Assembly: GCA_023433465.1 (NCBI GenBank)
Contig: JAEZCR010000135.1
Location: forward strand, 1-11,821
DNA: 11,821 bases
DNA from: Pseudomonadota bacterium
GTDB taxonomy: Bacteria > Pseudomonadota > Gammaproteobacteria > Steroidobacterales > Steroidobacteraceae
Direction of reading: 5' to 3'
Position numbers and translations under genes: made by a program. Positions 1 to 6,565 of this stretch are shown in pieces (positions within the stretch are counted from its first letter, which is position 1; every line of letters begins with the position of its first letter). A model generated the notes under the pieces. That model did not search any database, was not told the DNA's origin, and was given only the letters and a program-made list of their open reading frames with translations.

Positions 1-628
1 CGGCGTACGCGGCGATGTCCGGCTCGTGCGTGACGAACACGATCGTCATGCCCGAGGCCTGCAGTTCCGTGAGCAGCTTCATGATCTCGATGCTCGTGGC
101 CGAATCGAGATTGCCGGGCGGCTCGTCCGCGAGGATCAGCGGCGGACGCGTGACCAGCGCGCGCGCGATCGCCACGCGTTGCTGCTGGCCGCCCGAGAGC
201 TGCGACGGATGATGACCGTGTCGATGTCCGAGACCCACGCGATCGAGCGCTTCCTTCGCGCGTTTGTGCCGCTCGGCCGGCGGCACCTTCGCGTAGATCA
301 GCGGTAGTTCGACGTTCTCCGCCGCGGTGGTGCGACGGAGCAGGTTGAAGTTCTGGAACACGAATCCGATGAACTCGTTGCGCACGCGCGCGAGCTCGAT
401 GCGCGAGAGTTGCGCGACGTCGCGATCCGCGAGCTTGTAGCTGCCGCGCGTGGGCGAATCGAGGCAGCCGAGGATGTTCATGAGCGTCGACTTGCCCGAT
501 CCCGACGAACCCGAGATCGCGACGAACTCGCCGCGCTCGATGTCGAGGTTCACGTCGTGCAACGCGGCGAACTCGGAGTCACCCGATTGATAGATCTTCG
601 CGAGATTGCGCAGCTCGATGAGCGCCAT
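1..628 (-). CDS. MacB/LolD-type ABC transporter ATPase (C-terminus off the window)
   Basis: ATP-hydrolysing subunit of an ABC exporter of the MacB/LolD/FtsE kind, acting at the inner face of the cytoplasmic membrane. The frame is open from an ATG at 628 to the window edge, about 209 residues. Visible motifs are Walker A GSSGSGKST (residues 40-48), Q-loop FQNFNLL (91-97), signature LSGGQQQR (144-151), and Walker B LILADE followed by the D-loop GNLDS and an H-loop histidine in FVTHEPD. Walker B continues as ADEPPGNLDS, where this family usually has ADEPTGNLDS. The start lies 5 bases beyond the stop of the adaptor gene, so the two are surely co-transcribed. Context suggests a MacAB-like tripartite exporter, with a permease expected just off the left edge. 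The substrate cannot be read from the sequence. The ATPase class is certain; MacB rather than LolD rests on the adjacent adaptor. Confidence 0.93.
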   Translation of the reverse strand, partial: MALIELRNLAKIYQSGDSEFAALHDVNLDIERGEFVAISGSSGSGKSTLMNILGCLDSPTRGSYKLADRDVAQLSRIELARVRNEFIGFVFQNFNLLRRTTAAENVELPLIYAKVPPAERHKRAKEALDRVGLGHRHGHHPSQLSGGQQQRVAIARALVTRPPLILADEPPGNLDSATSIEIMKLLTELQASGMTIVFVTHEPDIAAYA

Positions 629-633
629 GGTGG

Positions 634-1896
634 TCAGAGGATCCTGAAGCCGCCGCCGCGCGGGCCGCGTTGCTGACCGGGATTCGCGCCCGCGATCGAG
701 ACGATGACGTTTTCGCCTTCCTTGAGCTCGCCCCCGGTGATCTCCGTAACGCGGCCATCCGTGATGCCGGTCGTGACCTGCCGCGGCTCAGGCTTGCCGT
801 TCACCAGGACATAGACCGTGCGCTGCGCCTGGGCGGATGGAGGGCCTTCGCCATCCGAACCGCGCCGCTGCCGGTTGCCGGCGCCCCCCGCGCCTTGCGC
901 GCGCTGCGCTCCCGCGCCCGGCGGCCCCATCCCTTCGGGACGGAACCGTAACGCGGCGTTCGGAACGCTGAGCACGTCTTCGCGCCGATCGGTCACGACG
1001 CTCACGGTCGCGGTCATGCCGGGCTTGAGCTTGAGCTCTTCGTTCGCGACGTCGATGACCGCGTCGTAGGTCACGACGTTCTGCACGACCTGCGGCGCGT
1101 TGCGGATGTCGCGGATCTTCCCGCGGAAAGGCTCGCCGGGATACGCGTCGACGGTGAAGGTCACCCGCATGTCGGGCTGGAGCCGGCCGATGTCGGATTC
1201 GGCGACGTTGGTATGCACTTCCATCGCGCGCAGATCCTGCGCGATCGTGAAGATGATGGGCGCCTGCAGCGAGGCGGCGACCGTCTGGCCCACGTTGACC
1301 GCGCGCGAGATCACGACACCGTCGGTGGGCGAGATGATGTCGGTGTACCGCAGATTGGTTCGGGCCTGATCGAGCGACGCCCTCGCCTGCGCGAGCTGGC
1401 CCTTCGCCTGCTCGACCCCGGCCCGCGCCGCGCGTGCATTGGATACCGCGGTGTCCCGCTCGGTCTCGGAGATGAGCCGCTGCTCGAACACTTCGCTCGC
1501 GCGCCTGGCCTGGCGTTCGGCGTCCTCGGCCGTGACCTCGCGCCGCGCGACGTTCGCGCGCGCCGCGGTGACGTTCGCTTCGGCCTGCACGACCGCCGCC
1601 TGGAACAGCGAGGGATCGATCTTCGCGATCTTCTGGCCCTTCTTCACCTTCGAATTGAAATCCGCGTACAGCTCCTGGATGCGGCCGGACACCTGGCTGC
1701 CGACGTCGACGGTGACGAGAGCCTGCAGGCTTCCCGAGGTACTGACGCGCGACACGATGTTGCCGCGCTCGACGGCGGCGGTCTGGAACTCAGGCCCTTC
1801 GGCGCCGCCGGACGAGCAGCGCCACAGACCCAGTGAAACGAGGAGGACGATTGCGATCAGCCATGACAGGCGTGAGCGGGATATATGTTTGAGCAA
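634..1896 (-). CDS. MacA-like HlyD-family periplasmic adaptor subunit
   Basis: Membrane fusion (adaptor) protein of a MacAB-type exporter, linking the inner-membrane transporter to an outer-membrane channel across the periplasm. It has 420 residues. An N-terminal membrane segment (about 11-26) is followed by a Cys-Ser-Ser stretch, but LWRC is not a proper lipobox. Then come the first half of the lipoyl/barrel-sandwich domain (about 62-95, with GSQVSGRI), a long Ala/Gln/Arg-rich coiled-coil hairpin (about 96-182), the second lipoyl half (about 183-215, SPTDGVVISR), a beta-barrel (about 220-300) and a membrane-proximal domain. That last domain is interrupted by a Gly/Ala/Arg/Pro-rich low-complexity loop (about 322-358). 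The C-terminus is also Gly/Arg-rich. The start is a TTG: an in-frame stop lies 11 codons upstream and no ATG fits before the membrane segment. A weak GGA at about -10 precedes it. It heads the adaptor-ATPase pair. Confidence 0.92.
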   Translation of the reverse strand: MLKHISRSRLSWLIAIVLLVSLGLWRCSSGGAEGPEFQTAAVERGNIVSRVSTSGSLQALVTVDVGSQVSGRIQELYADFNSKVKKGQKIAKIDPSLFQAAVVQAEANVTAARANVARREVTAEDAERQARRASEVFEQRLISETERDTAVSNARAARAGVEQAKGQLAQARASLDQARTNLRYTDIISPTDGVVISRAVNVGQTVAASLQAPIIFTIAQDLRAMEVHTNVAESDIGRLQPDMRVTFTVDAYPGEPFRGKIRDIRNAPQVVQNVVTYDAVIDVANEELKLKPGMTATVSVVTDRREDVLSVPNAALRFRPEGMGPPGAGAQRAQGAGGAGNRQRRGSDGEGPPSAQAQRTVYVLVNGKPEPRQVTTGITDGRVTEITGGELKEGENVIVSIAGANPGQQRGPRGGGFRIL

Positions 1897-1992
1897 AGTC
1901 GTTATCCGATCCGAAAAGTGCGCGCTTTACGCGCCCAAGTGTAGATCAGTCCGACCCTGTGGCGTTCCCAATAAAAAGTTATAGCTCGCGCG
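1897..1992 (-). other. Gap between receiver-EAL gene and adaptor gene
   Basis: This 96-base gap lies between two genes of the same orientation, so read-through from the receiver-EAL gene is possible. It is noticeably AT-richer at its upstream end (about 1966-1985), where a T-tract on the minus strand follows the receiver-EAL stop without a convincing stem. A short inverted repeat, GCGCG-CTTTA-CGCGC (1920-1934), lies just before the adaptor start. No good -35/-10 pair was found. Whether the exporter has its own promoter is undecided. Confidence 0.3.
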
Positions 1993-4641
1993 TCAACCGC
2001 CGCGGGCTTGCGCCGTTATGTCGAGGTTCGACGCCTTGTAGCGCGAGCGTAACGCGCCGCCGTTCTTCAGCAGCGGCTCGAGATCGTTCACCGGCAATGG
2101 CCGGCTGTGCAGGTAACCCTGGGATTGATCGCAGCCGAGATTCGCGAGCATTTCGAGCTGTTCGGGTGTTTCCACGCCTTCGGCGATGGTCGTCATGTTG
2201 AAGGCCTTGCCGAGCGCGATGATGGTCTGCGCGACAGTGCGGCCGGTGCCGCTTCCCGTGAGCACGTTCACGAAGGACCGGTCGATCTTGAGCATGTCGA
2301 CCGGCAGCTCCGCGAGCCGGCTCAGCGAGGAATAACCCGTACCGAAGTCGTCGATCGCCACGCGGATGCCGGCCCGGCGCAGCAGGCGCAGCTGCGACAC
2401 CGCCGAACTGACGTCATCGATCAATACTCCTTCGGTTATCTCGATATCGATGCCGACGTTGTCGCTCCGCCATTCACCTACCAGATCGATGAGGTGATCC
2501 GCGAACGTGCGCCGCTTCAACTGCACCGGCGAGATGTTCACCGCGATGCGGCCCGGCGTGATGCCGGCGCCCTGCCACCGGCGCAGGTCGGAGGCGGCCT
2601 GGCGCAGAATCCAGTCGCCGAGCGACACGATCAATCCGCTCGATTCGAGCAGGGGCAGGAACACACCTGGCATCACGAGACCGGCGTCCGGATCGCGCCA
2701 GCGGATCAGCGCCTCGAGGCCGCGCACCTGCTTCGTCCGGATGTCGATCTTGGGTTGATAATGCAGCTCGAATTCCTGGCGCTCGACCGCGCCGCGCAGC
2801 CGGTGCTCCATCGTCATGCGCGAGACCACGGCCGACGAAAGCTCCAGGCGATGCGGCAGATATTTCTCGCCGGTGCTCTTGGCGCTGCGGAGCGCGGCTT
2901 CGGCGTTCTGCACGAGCGCATTCGAATCATGGCCGTTGTCCGGATATCGCGCGAAACCGCACTTCACGTCGACGGGAATGCCGCGTCCATCGACCGTGAA
3001 CGGCGCGCGAAACACTTCGGCCACCTGCTCCTGCAGCCAGTGGACCGCTTCGTCTTCATCGCCGTCGGCTTCCATGATGAGACCGAACGTACCACCACCG
3101 AAATGCGCGAGTAGCTCGGTGGAGTCCATGTGGCGCTTGAGCCGGTCCGCCACCTGCTGCAACAGCAGGTCGCCCGCGTGACGACCGAAAGAATCGTTGA
3201 GCGAAGACAGGTGCTCGATGTCGAGCACCGCGACCGCCGGCGTGCCGCGCCGGCCGATGCGCGGCTCGAGCGCACGCACGAGCCGCTCGCAGAAGAGGCC
3301 GCGCTTCGCGAGGCCCGTGAGCGGATCGAAGTACGAAAGGAAGCGGACCTCATCCTCCTTGTGCAGGTACTGCAAGGCGAACGAGAGGTTGGCGACCAGC
3401 TCGCGCAACATGCGCGATTCCTCGTCGCCCACGGCGCCCACGTCGAAAGAGGTCAGCATCAACGCGCCGACCGGCGTGCCGTCGACGATGAGTGGATAGG
3501 CGACGACGCTGCGGAAGCCGGAATCCAGTAACGGCGCGCGCGCCGCGAGCGGCATCTCGAGGCTGTTGAGGTCGTTGCAGATGAGCGGCGTCGCCGTGCG
3601 CAGCACGCGGCCGATGACGCTCGAGTCATCCTTGGCCGTCTCCGCGATGCTGAACGTGAGCTGCTGCGCGCTCTGGTTGTCGATGCTGCCCGACCAGGCG
3701 GCGGGCCGCGCGCTGTGCGTGCCCGGCTCTATCAGCGCCACCATCGCACTCGCGTACCCACCCGCGGTGGTGGCGAGTCGGCAGGCTTCGACCAGGATCT
3801 CGCTGCGGTGACGGATGCGCACCATGGCGCTGTTCACGCCCGAGAGCATCTTGAGCACCCGCGTGAGGCGGCTGATGTGTTTTTCCTGGCGCCGCCGCTC
3901 CGTGAAATCGCGTTCGCTGCCGCGGTAACCGGTCACGTGTCCGGCTTCATCGAGCAGTACGAGCATGTTTCGCTCGAGCCAGCGATAGCTGCCATTGCGG
4001 TGTCGCCAGCGCGCCTGAAGATTGGTCGCGGTGCGCTGGTTGGGACCGAGCGTGTGCATCGCGAAATCGAGCGCCGCGAGATCCTCGGGGTGCACGTATT
4101 GCGAGGCGTTCGTCCCGAGGATGTCGGATGGGTAATAACCCAGGATCTGGCGGACCGATTCGCTGCAGAACGTGAACCGCCCGTCGCGATCGTGTTCCCA
4201 GATCCAGTCCTGCGAGGTCGCGACGATGTCGCGGAGCTGCTGCTCGAGCGCGAGTTGCTGGCGACGCGATTGCGCTTCGCTCAGCGCGCGGCGCACGGCG
4301 GGCGCGAGCCGCTCGAGGTTGGTCTTGAGCACGTAGTCGACGGCGCCGCGCTGCAGGGCGTCGATGGCTCGCTCCTCGCCGATCGTTCCGGACAGAAAGA
4401 TGAAGGGAATGTCCGGCACCTTGGCTTGCGCCATCTCGAGCGCCGTGAGGCCGTCGAATCCGGGCAGCGTGAAATCGGAGAGGATTACGTCAGGTCGGCT
4501 GGCCGCGAGCGCCTCGCGCAGGCCCGATTCGGAGTCCACGCGCGACCACTGGCACGAGAAACCGCCCGCCTCGAGGTGGCGGATCGCGATTTCGGCCTCC
4601 ATGGGCATGTCTTCGACGAGGATCAACCGGACCGATTGCAT
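1993..4641 (-). CDS. Receiver-PAS-GAF-GGDEF(degenerate)-EAL protein, predicted cyclic di-GMP phosphodiesterase
   Basis: Predicted cytoplasmic phosphorylation-controlled cyclic di-GMP phosphodiesterase of 882 residues with no membrane segment. Domains: receiver (1-122; acidic pair E10/D11, phosphoacceptor D56, K106), PAS with PAC (about 132-250; ending GYRGSERDFTERR), GAF-like (about 262-425), GGDEF fold (about 432-600) and EAL (about 610-862). The GGDEF signature reads GGGTF (515-519), losing both acidic residues, so cyclase activity is very unlikely. The EAL module looks complete: EALIRW (E643), N702, E734, DDFGTGYSS (D764, D765), K785, AEGVET (E821) and Q841. The ATG start is supported by GGAGG 8 bases upstream (4650-4654). 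It is divergent from the receiver-kinase at 4960, a candidate phosphate donor, and lies upstream of the exporter genes. Domain assignments are secure except the GAF domain, which is called from position and general pattern. Confidence 0.95.
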   Translation of the reverse strand: MQSVRLILVEDMPMEAEIAIRHLEAGGFSCQWSRVDSESGLREALAASRPDVILSDFTLPGFDGLTALEMAQAKVPDIPFIFLSGTIGEERAIDALQRGAVDYVLKTNLERLAPAVRRALSEAQSRRQQLALEQQLRDIVATSQDWIWEHDRDGRFTFCSESVRQILGYYPSDILGTNASQYVHPEDLAALDFAMHTLGPNQRTATNLQARWRHRNGSYRWLERNMLVLLDEAGHVTGYRGSERDFTERRRQEKHISRLTRVLKMLSGVNSAMVRIRHRSEILVEACRLATTAGGYASAMVALIEPGTHSARPAAWSGSIDNQSAQQLTFSIAETAKDDSSVIGRVLRTATPLICNDLNSLEMPLAARAPLLDSGFRSVVAYPLIVDGTPVGALMLTSFDVGAVGDEESRMLRELVANLSFALQYLHKEDEVRFLSYFDPLTGLAKRGLFCERLVRALEPRIGRRGTPAVAVLDIEHLSSLNDSFGRHAGDLLLQQVADRLKRHMDSTELLAHFGGGTFGLIMEADGDEDEAVHWLQEQVAEVFRAPFTVDGRGIPVDVKCGFARYPDNGHDSNALVQNAEAALRSAKSTGEKYLPHRLELSSAVVSRMTMEHRLRGAVERQEFELHYQPKIDIRTKQVRGLEALIRWRDPDAGLVMPGVFLPLLESSGLIVSLGDWILRQAASDLRRWQGAGITPGRIAVNISPVQLKRRTFADHLIDLVGEWRSDNVGIDIEITEGVLIDDVSSAVSQLRLLRRAGIRVAIDDFGTGYSSLSRLAELPVDMLKIDRSFVNVLTGSGTGRTVAQTIIALGKAFNMTTIAEGVETPEQLEMLANLGCDQSQGYLHSRPLPVNDLEPLLKNGGALRSRYKASNLDITAQARGG

Positions 4642-4959
4642 GATCCTTCCCTCCCCTCGCTGTAGTTAGGCCCCAAAAGGGCTCCCAGTCAACCTCCGCG
4701 AGGGTTCGAAACGGCGGAAGTGGCATGTTTGCGCTAACCGGCGCCCGCCGCCATCGGCTCACTAACTAGTACCGCCTCGCAGGGGTCCGATGACTCGATT
4801 TGAATGTGAGATTCGTCTGACAAAATGCCTCAGGTATCGCCCTAGGGATTTGGACATCGGGGTCGCCCGGAGGAAACTAGCGGCCCGATTGATCAACGGG
4901 CAGCCTGCCTGGAGGTAATTCGTCATTGCGGTACAGGGATGAGCGAGGAGACTAGACGC
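4642..4959. promoter_or_regulatory. Divergent intergenic region between the receiver-EAL gene and the receiver-kinase gene
   Basis: About 300 bases separate the two divergent starts, and both promoters should lie here. For the leftward gene, minus-strand TTGACT (4687-4692) is a good -35 element. Its -10 partner would be CTAACT or TAACTA (about 4663-4669), which is poor. The spacer holds a small inverted repeat, GCCC-CAAAA-GGGC. For the rightward gene, TTGAAT (4800-4805) has only a weak AAATGC 17 bases on. The leader also contains the palindrome CCCTAGGG near 4850, an inverted repeat GCCCG/CGGGC (4883-4887 and 4897-4901), and a GGAGGT (4911-4916) too far from either ATG to serve. Open frames here are antisense shadows. 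Nothing is strong enough to name a regulator. Confidence 0.35.
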
Positions 4960-6120
4960 ATGCCCAAGCGGCAACCCGAAACCACGCCGGAGACGCAGGA
5001 GCAGAAGCCCGCGCACAAATTCCGGTTGCTGATCGTGGACGACGAACCCGCGTCCATGCGCGCCCTGTGCGACACCCTCGAATACGAAGGTTACGAAACC
5101 ACCGGTTTCACGGCGCCCTCCGAGGCCCTCGCCGCCATGCGCGAGAAGTCATTCGACTTATTGCTGGCCGACCTGCAGATGCCCGGCACCAATGGCATCG
5201 ACCTCATGAGGTCCGCGCAGCTCATCGATCCGACGCTGGTCGCAATCATCATGACCGGGCACGGCGCGCTCGACACCGCCATCGCGGCGATGAAGGCCGG
5301 CGCGCTCGATTACATCCAGAAGCCGATCAAGCTCGCGACCACCCTGCCCGTTCTCGAACGCGCGTTGTCCGTGCGGCAGTTGCGCATCGAGAAGGCACGG
5401 CTCGAGCAGAACGTGCGCGAGCGCACCGAAGAATTGAAGATCGCGAATCGCGAGCTCGAGGCGTTCTCGTTCTCGGTCTCGCATGATCTGCGCGCCCCGC
5501 TGCGCGCGGTGTCCACGTTCACACAGGCCCTGCTCAAGGAGCACGTCGACAATCTTTCCGACGAAGGCAAGCGGCTGCTGCAGAACGTCAGCGCCGGGGC
5601 GCTGCACATGGACCGGCTCATCACGGACCTGCTGCGCCTGTCGCAACTGAATCGCCAGCCGCTCAACAAGCAGCCCGTGAAGCTCGGCGAGCTCGCGCAC
5701 AAGGTTTACGACGGCATGACGCAGGAGCGCGCCGGCCGCGATATCGAATTCGTGGTCGCGGATCTGCCGAGCTGGCAGGTCGACGCGGGACTCATCCAGC
5801 AGGTGTTCGTGAACCTGCTGTCGAACGCGATCAAGTTCACGCGCGAGCGCGAGAAGGCCCGCATCGAAGTCGGTTACCGGATGGACGGCACGACGCTCGT
5901 GGTGTTCGTGAAGGACAACGGCGTCGGCTTCAACATGAAATACATGAACAAGTTGTTCGGCGTGTTCCAGCGTCTGCACTCGGCGGATCAGTTCGAAGGG
6001 ACGGGCGTGGGTTTGTCCATCGTCCGGCGCATCGTCGAACGGCATGGCGGCAAGGTGTGGGTCGACGGGGAACAGGACCAGGGTGCGACGTTCTATTTCA
6101 GCCTGCCCGCGTCCGACTGA
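4960..6120 (+). CDS. Soluble receiver-histidine kinase fusion (REC-HisKA-HATPase)
   Basis: Two-component protein in which a receiver domain stands where a sensor would normally be. From ATG 4960 it has 386 residues: receiver (about 21-138; D27/D28, phosphoacceptor D71, K121 in QKPIK), a coiled-coil linker (about 139-168), a HisKA domain with H-box FSVSHDLRAPLR (H175), and an HATPase domain with N-box VNLLSNAIKFT (N289), G1 DNGVGF (319-324), an FGVFQRLH F-box and G2 GTGVGLSIV (347-355). There is no membrane segment or PAS domain, so input must come through the receiver or a protein partner. The kinase core resembles the phytochrome-associated type. I prefer ATG 4960 because GAGGAG (4945-4950) sits 9 bases before it. 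ATG 4939 is in frame and would add 7 residues, but its nearest GGAGG is 22 bases away. It is divergent from the receiver-EAL gene. Confidence 0.94.
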   Translation: MPKRQPETTPETQEQKPAHKFRLLIVDDEPASMRALCDTLEYEGYETTGFTAPSEALAAMREKSFDLLLADLQMPGTNGIDLMRSAQLIDPTLVAIIMTGHGALDTAIAAMKAGALDYIQKPIKLATTLPVLERALSVRQLRIEKARLEQNVRERTEELKIANRELEAFSFSVSHDLRAPLRAVSTFTQALLKEHVDNLSDEGKRLLQNVSAGALHMDRLITDLLRLSQLNRQPLNKQPVKLGELAHKVYDGMTQERAGRDIEFVVADLPSWQVDAGLIQQVFVNLLSNAIKFTREREKARIEVGYRMDGTTLVVFVKDNGVGFNMKYMNKLFGVFQRLHSADQFEGTGVGLSIVRRIVERHGGKVWVDGEQDQGATFYFSLPASD

Positions 6121-6131
6121 ATCCCGATGGG

Positions 6132-6154
6132 GGTCGGCCGTCCGTGGCCAGACC
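6132..6154. terminator. Hairpin between convergent genes, weak terminator candidate
   Basis: GGTCGGCC (6132-6139), loop GTCCGT, then GGCC-A-GACC (6146-6154) forms an 8-pair stem with one bulged A. It begins 12 bases after the receiver-kinase stop. A looser outer pairing of ATCCCGAT (6121-6128) with ATCGGGGT (6163-6170) could enclose it. There is no T-tract on either strand, so factor-independent termination is doubtful. The converging gene pair around it is the main reason to list it. Confidence 0.3.
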
Positions 6155-6178
6155 ATCGATGAATCGGGGTGCGCGCGA

Positions 6179-6430
6179 CTAGCGCGCCGTTCTCGGAAAG
6201 AGCGTCGCGGCCAGCTTCCGCACGGTCGAGATCGGCACCCGGTGTTCGCCGCCGCAGTGGACGCAACTGTTCGAGTGCCAGAATTCCTTGCGGGCTTCGA
6301 TCATCGCTTCGGTCATGGAGTCGAAGTTGCCCAGGTACCCTTTGTCGGACGGCATGCGCGCGCAGCCAACGCGATGGACCTCGTGGTCGCCGTTGGGTAA
6401 GGCGTGGTTGTTGATGAAGTAGTGAGGCAT
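6179..6430 (-). CDS. Small conserved-looking His/Cys protein of unknown function
   Basis: Cytoplasmic protein of 83 residues with no signal peptide or membrane segment. It opens MPHYFINNHALPNGDHEVHR and then has C23, a K-G-Y-L-G-N-F stretch (30-36), an Ala/Glu-rich helix (about 39-50), and a CVHC motif (C56, C59). H16, H19, C23, C56 and C59 could form a metal site; that is inference. It resembles small uncharacterised proteobacterial proteins that share a NGDHEVH...C...YLG.F...C..C pattern. I know no function for them. I chose ATG 6430: the frame opens at TTG 6523 and ATG 6520, but those codons fall inside the terminator of the upstream kinase operon, and the extra N-terminus looks like translated promoter. 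No Shine-Dalgarno precedes 6430, so the start is less certain than the gene. It converges on the receiver-kinase. Confidence 0.75.
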   Translation of the reverse strand: MPHYFINNHALPNGDHEVHRVGCARMPSDKGYLGNFDSMTEAMIEARKEFWHSNSCVHCGGEHRVPISTVRKLAATLFPRTAR

Positions 6431-6472
6431 GGTGGGAGCCGGCGTTATGCCCGCGCCACCGCGGCCGGGCTT

Positions 6473-6502
6473 GTATAAGAGAGGTGTCGGCACCCCGCCC
6501 AA
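6473..6502 (-). promoter_or_regulatory. Candidate promoter for the 83-residue protein
   Basis: On the minus strand, TTGGGC (6497-6502) and TTATAC (6473-6478) are separated by 18 bases. This would start transcription about 36 bases before ATG 6430 and downstream of the kinase-operon terminator. The -10 element is reasonable; the -35 element is only moderate. Confidence 0.3.
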
Positions 6503-6520
6503 TGACCCACCTAACAACAT

Positions 6521-6546
6521 CAAAACGAGACCTGCGTCGCAGAGTC
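6521..6546 (-). terminator. Intrinsic terminator of the Spy-regulator-kinase operon
   Basis: On the minus strand, starting about 19 bases after the kinase stop, GAC-T-CTGC and GCAG-GTC pair as a 7-bp stem with a single bulged T and a GAC loop (6529-6546). It is followed by TCGTTTTG (6521-6528). Stem plus T-run in the right place makes this the best terminator in the window, although the T-run is short. Confidence 0.5.
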
Positions 6547-6565
6547 CTTTGATTATGTCCCCGCC

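Noticed and set aside
2107..3114. 335-codon plus-strand frame opposite the receiver-EAL gene
   Set aside because: It is antisense to conserved GGDEF-EAL coding sequence, with skewed composition and no recognisable motif. The 316-codon frame at 3715-4665 is the same kind of shadow.
4721..4740. Possible sigma-54 promoter (TGGCATGTTTGCGC)
   Set aside because: The GG and GC elements are 7 or 9 bases apart rather than the required 10.
4762..5016. 84-codon minus-strand frame in the divergent gap
   Set aside because: It has a basic low-complexity N-terminus and overlaps the start of the receiver-kinase gene. It lacks a Shine-Dalgarno and any recognisable pattern.
5158..6156. 332-codon minus-strand frame opposite the receiver-kinase gene
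   Set aside because: It is antisense to a gene with every kinase box intact. The product is His/Arg/Asp-rich and patternless.
6431..6523. N-terminal extension of the 83-residue protein to TTG 6523 or ATG 6520
   Set aside because: These starts overlap the T-run of the kinase-operon terminator, and the added residues look like translated leader. The conserved-looking sequence begins at 6430.
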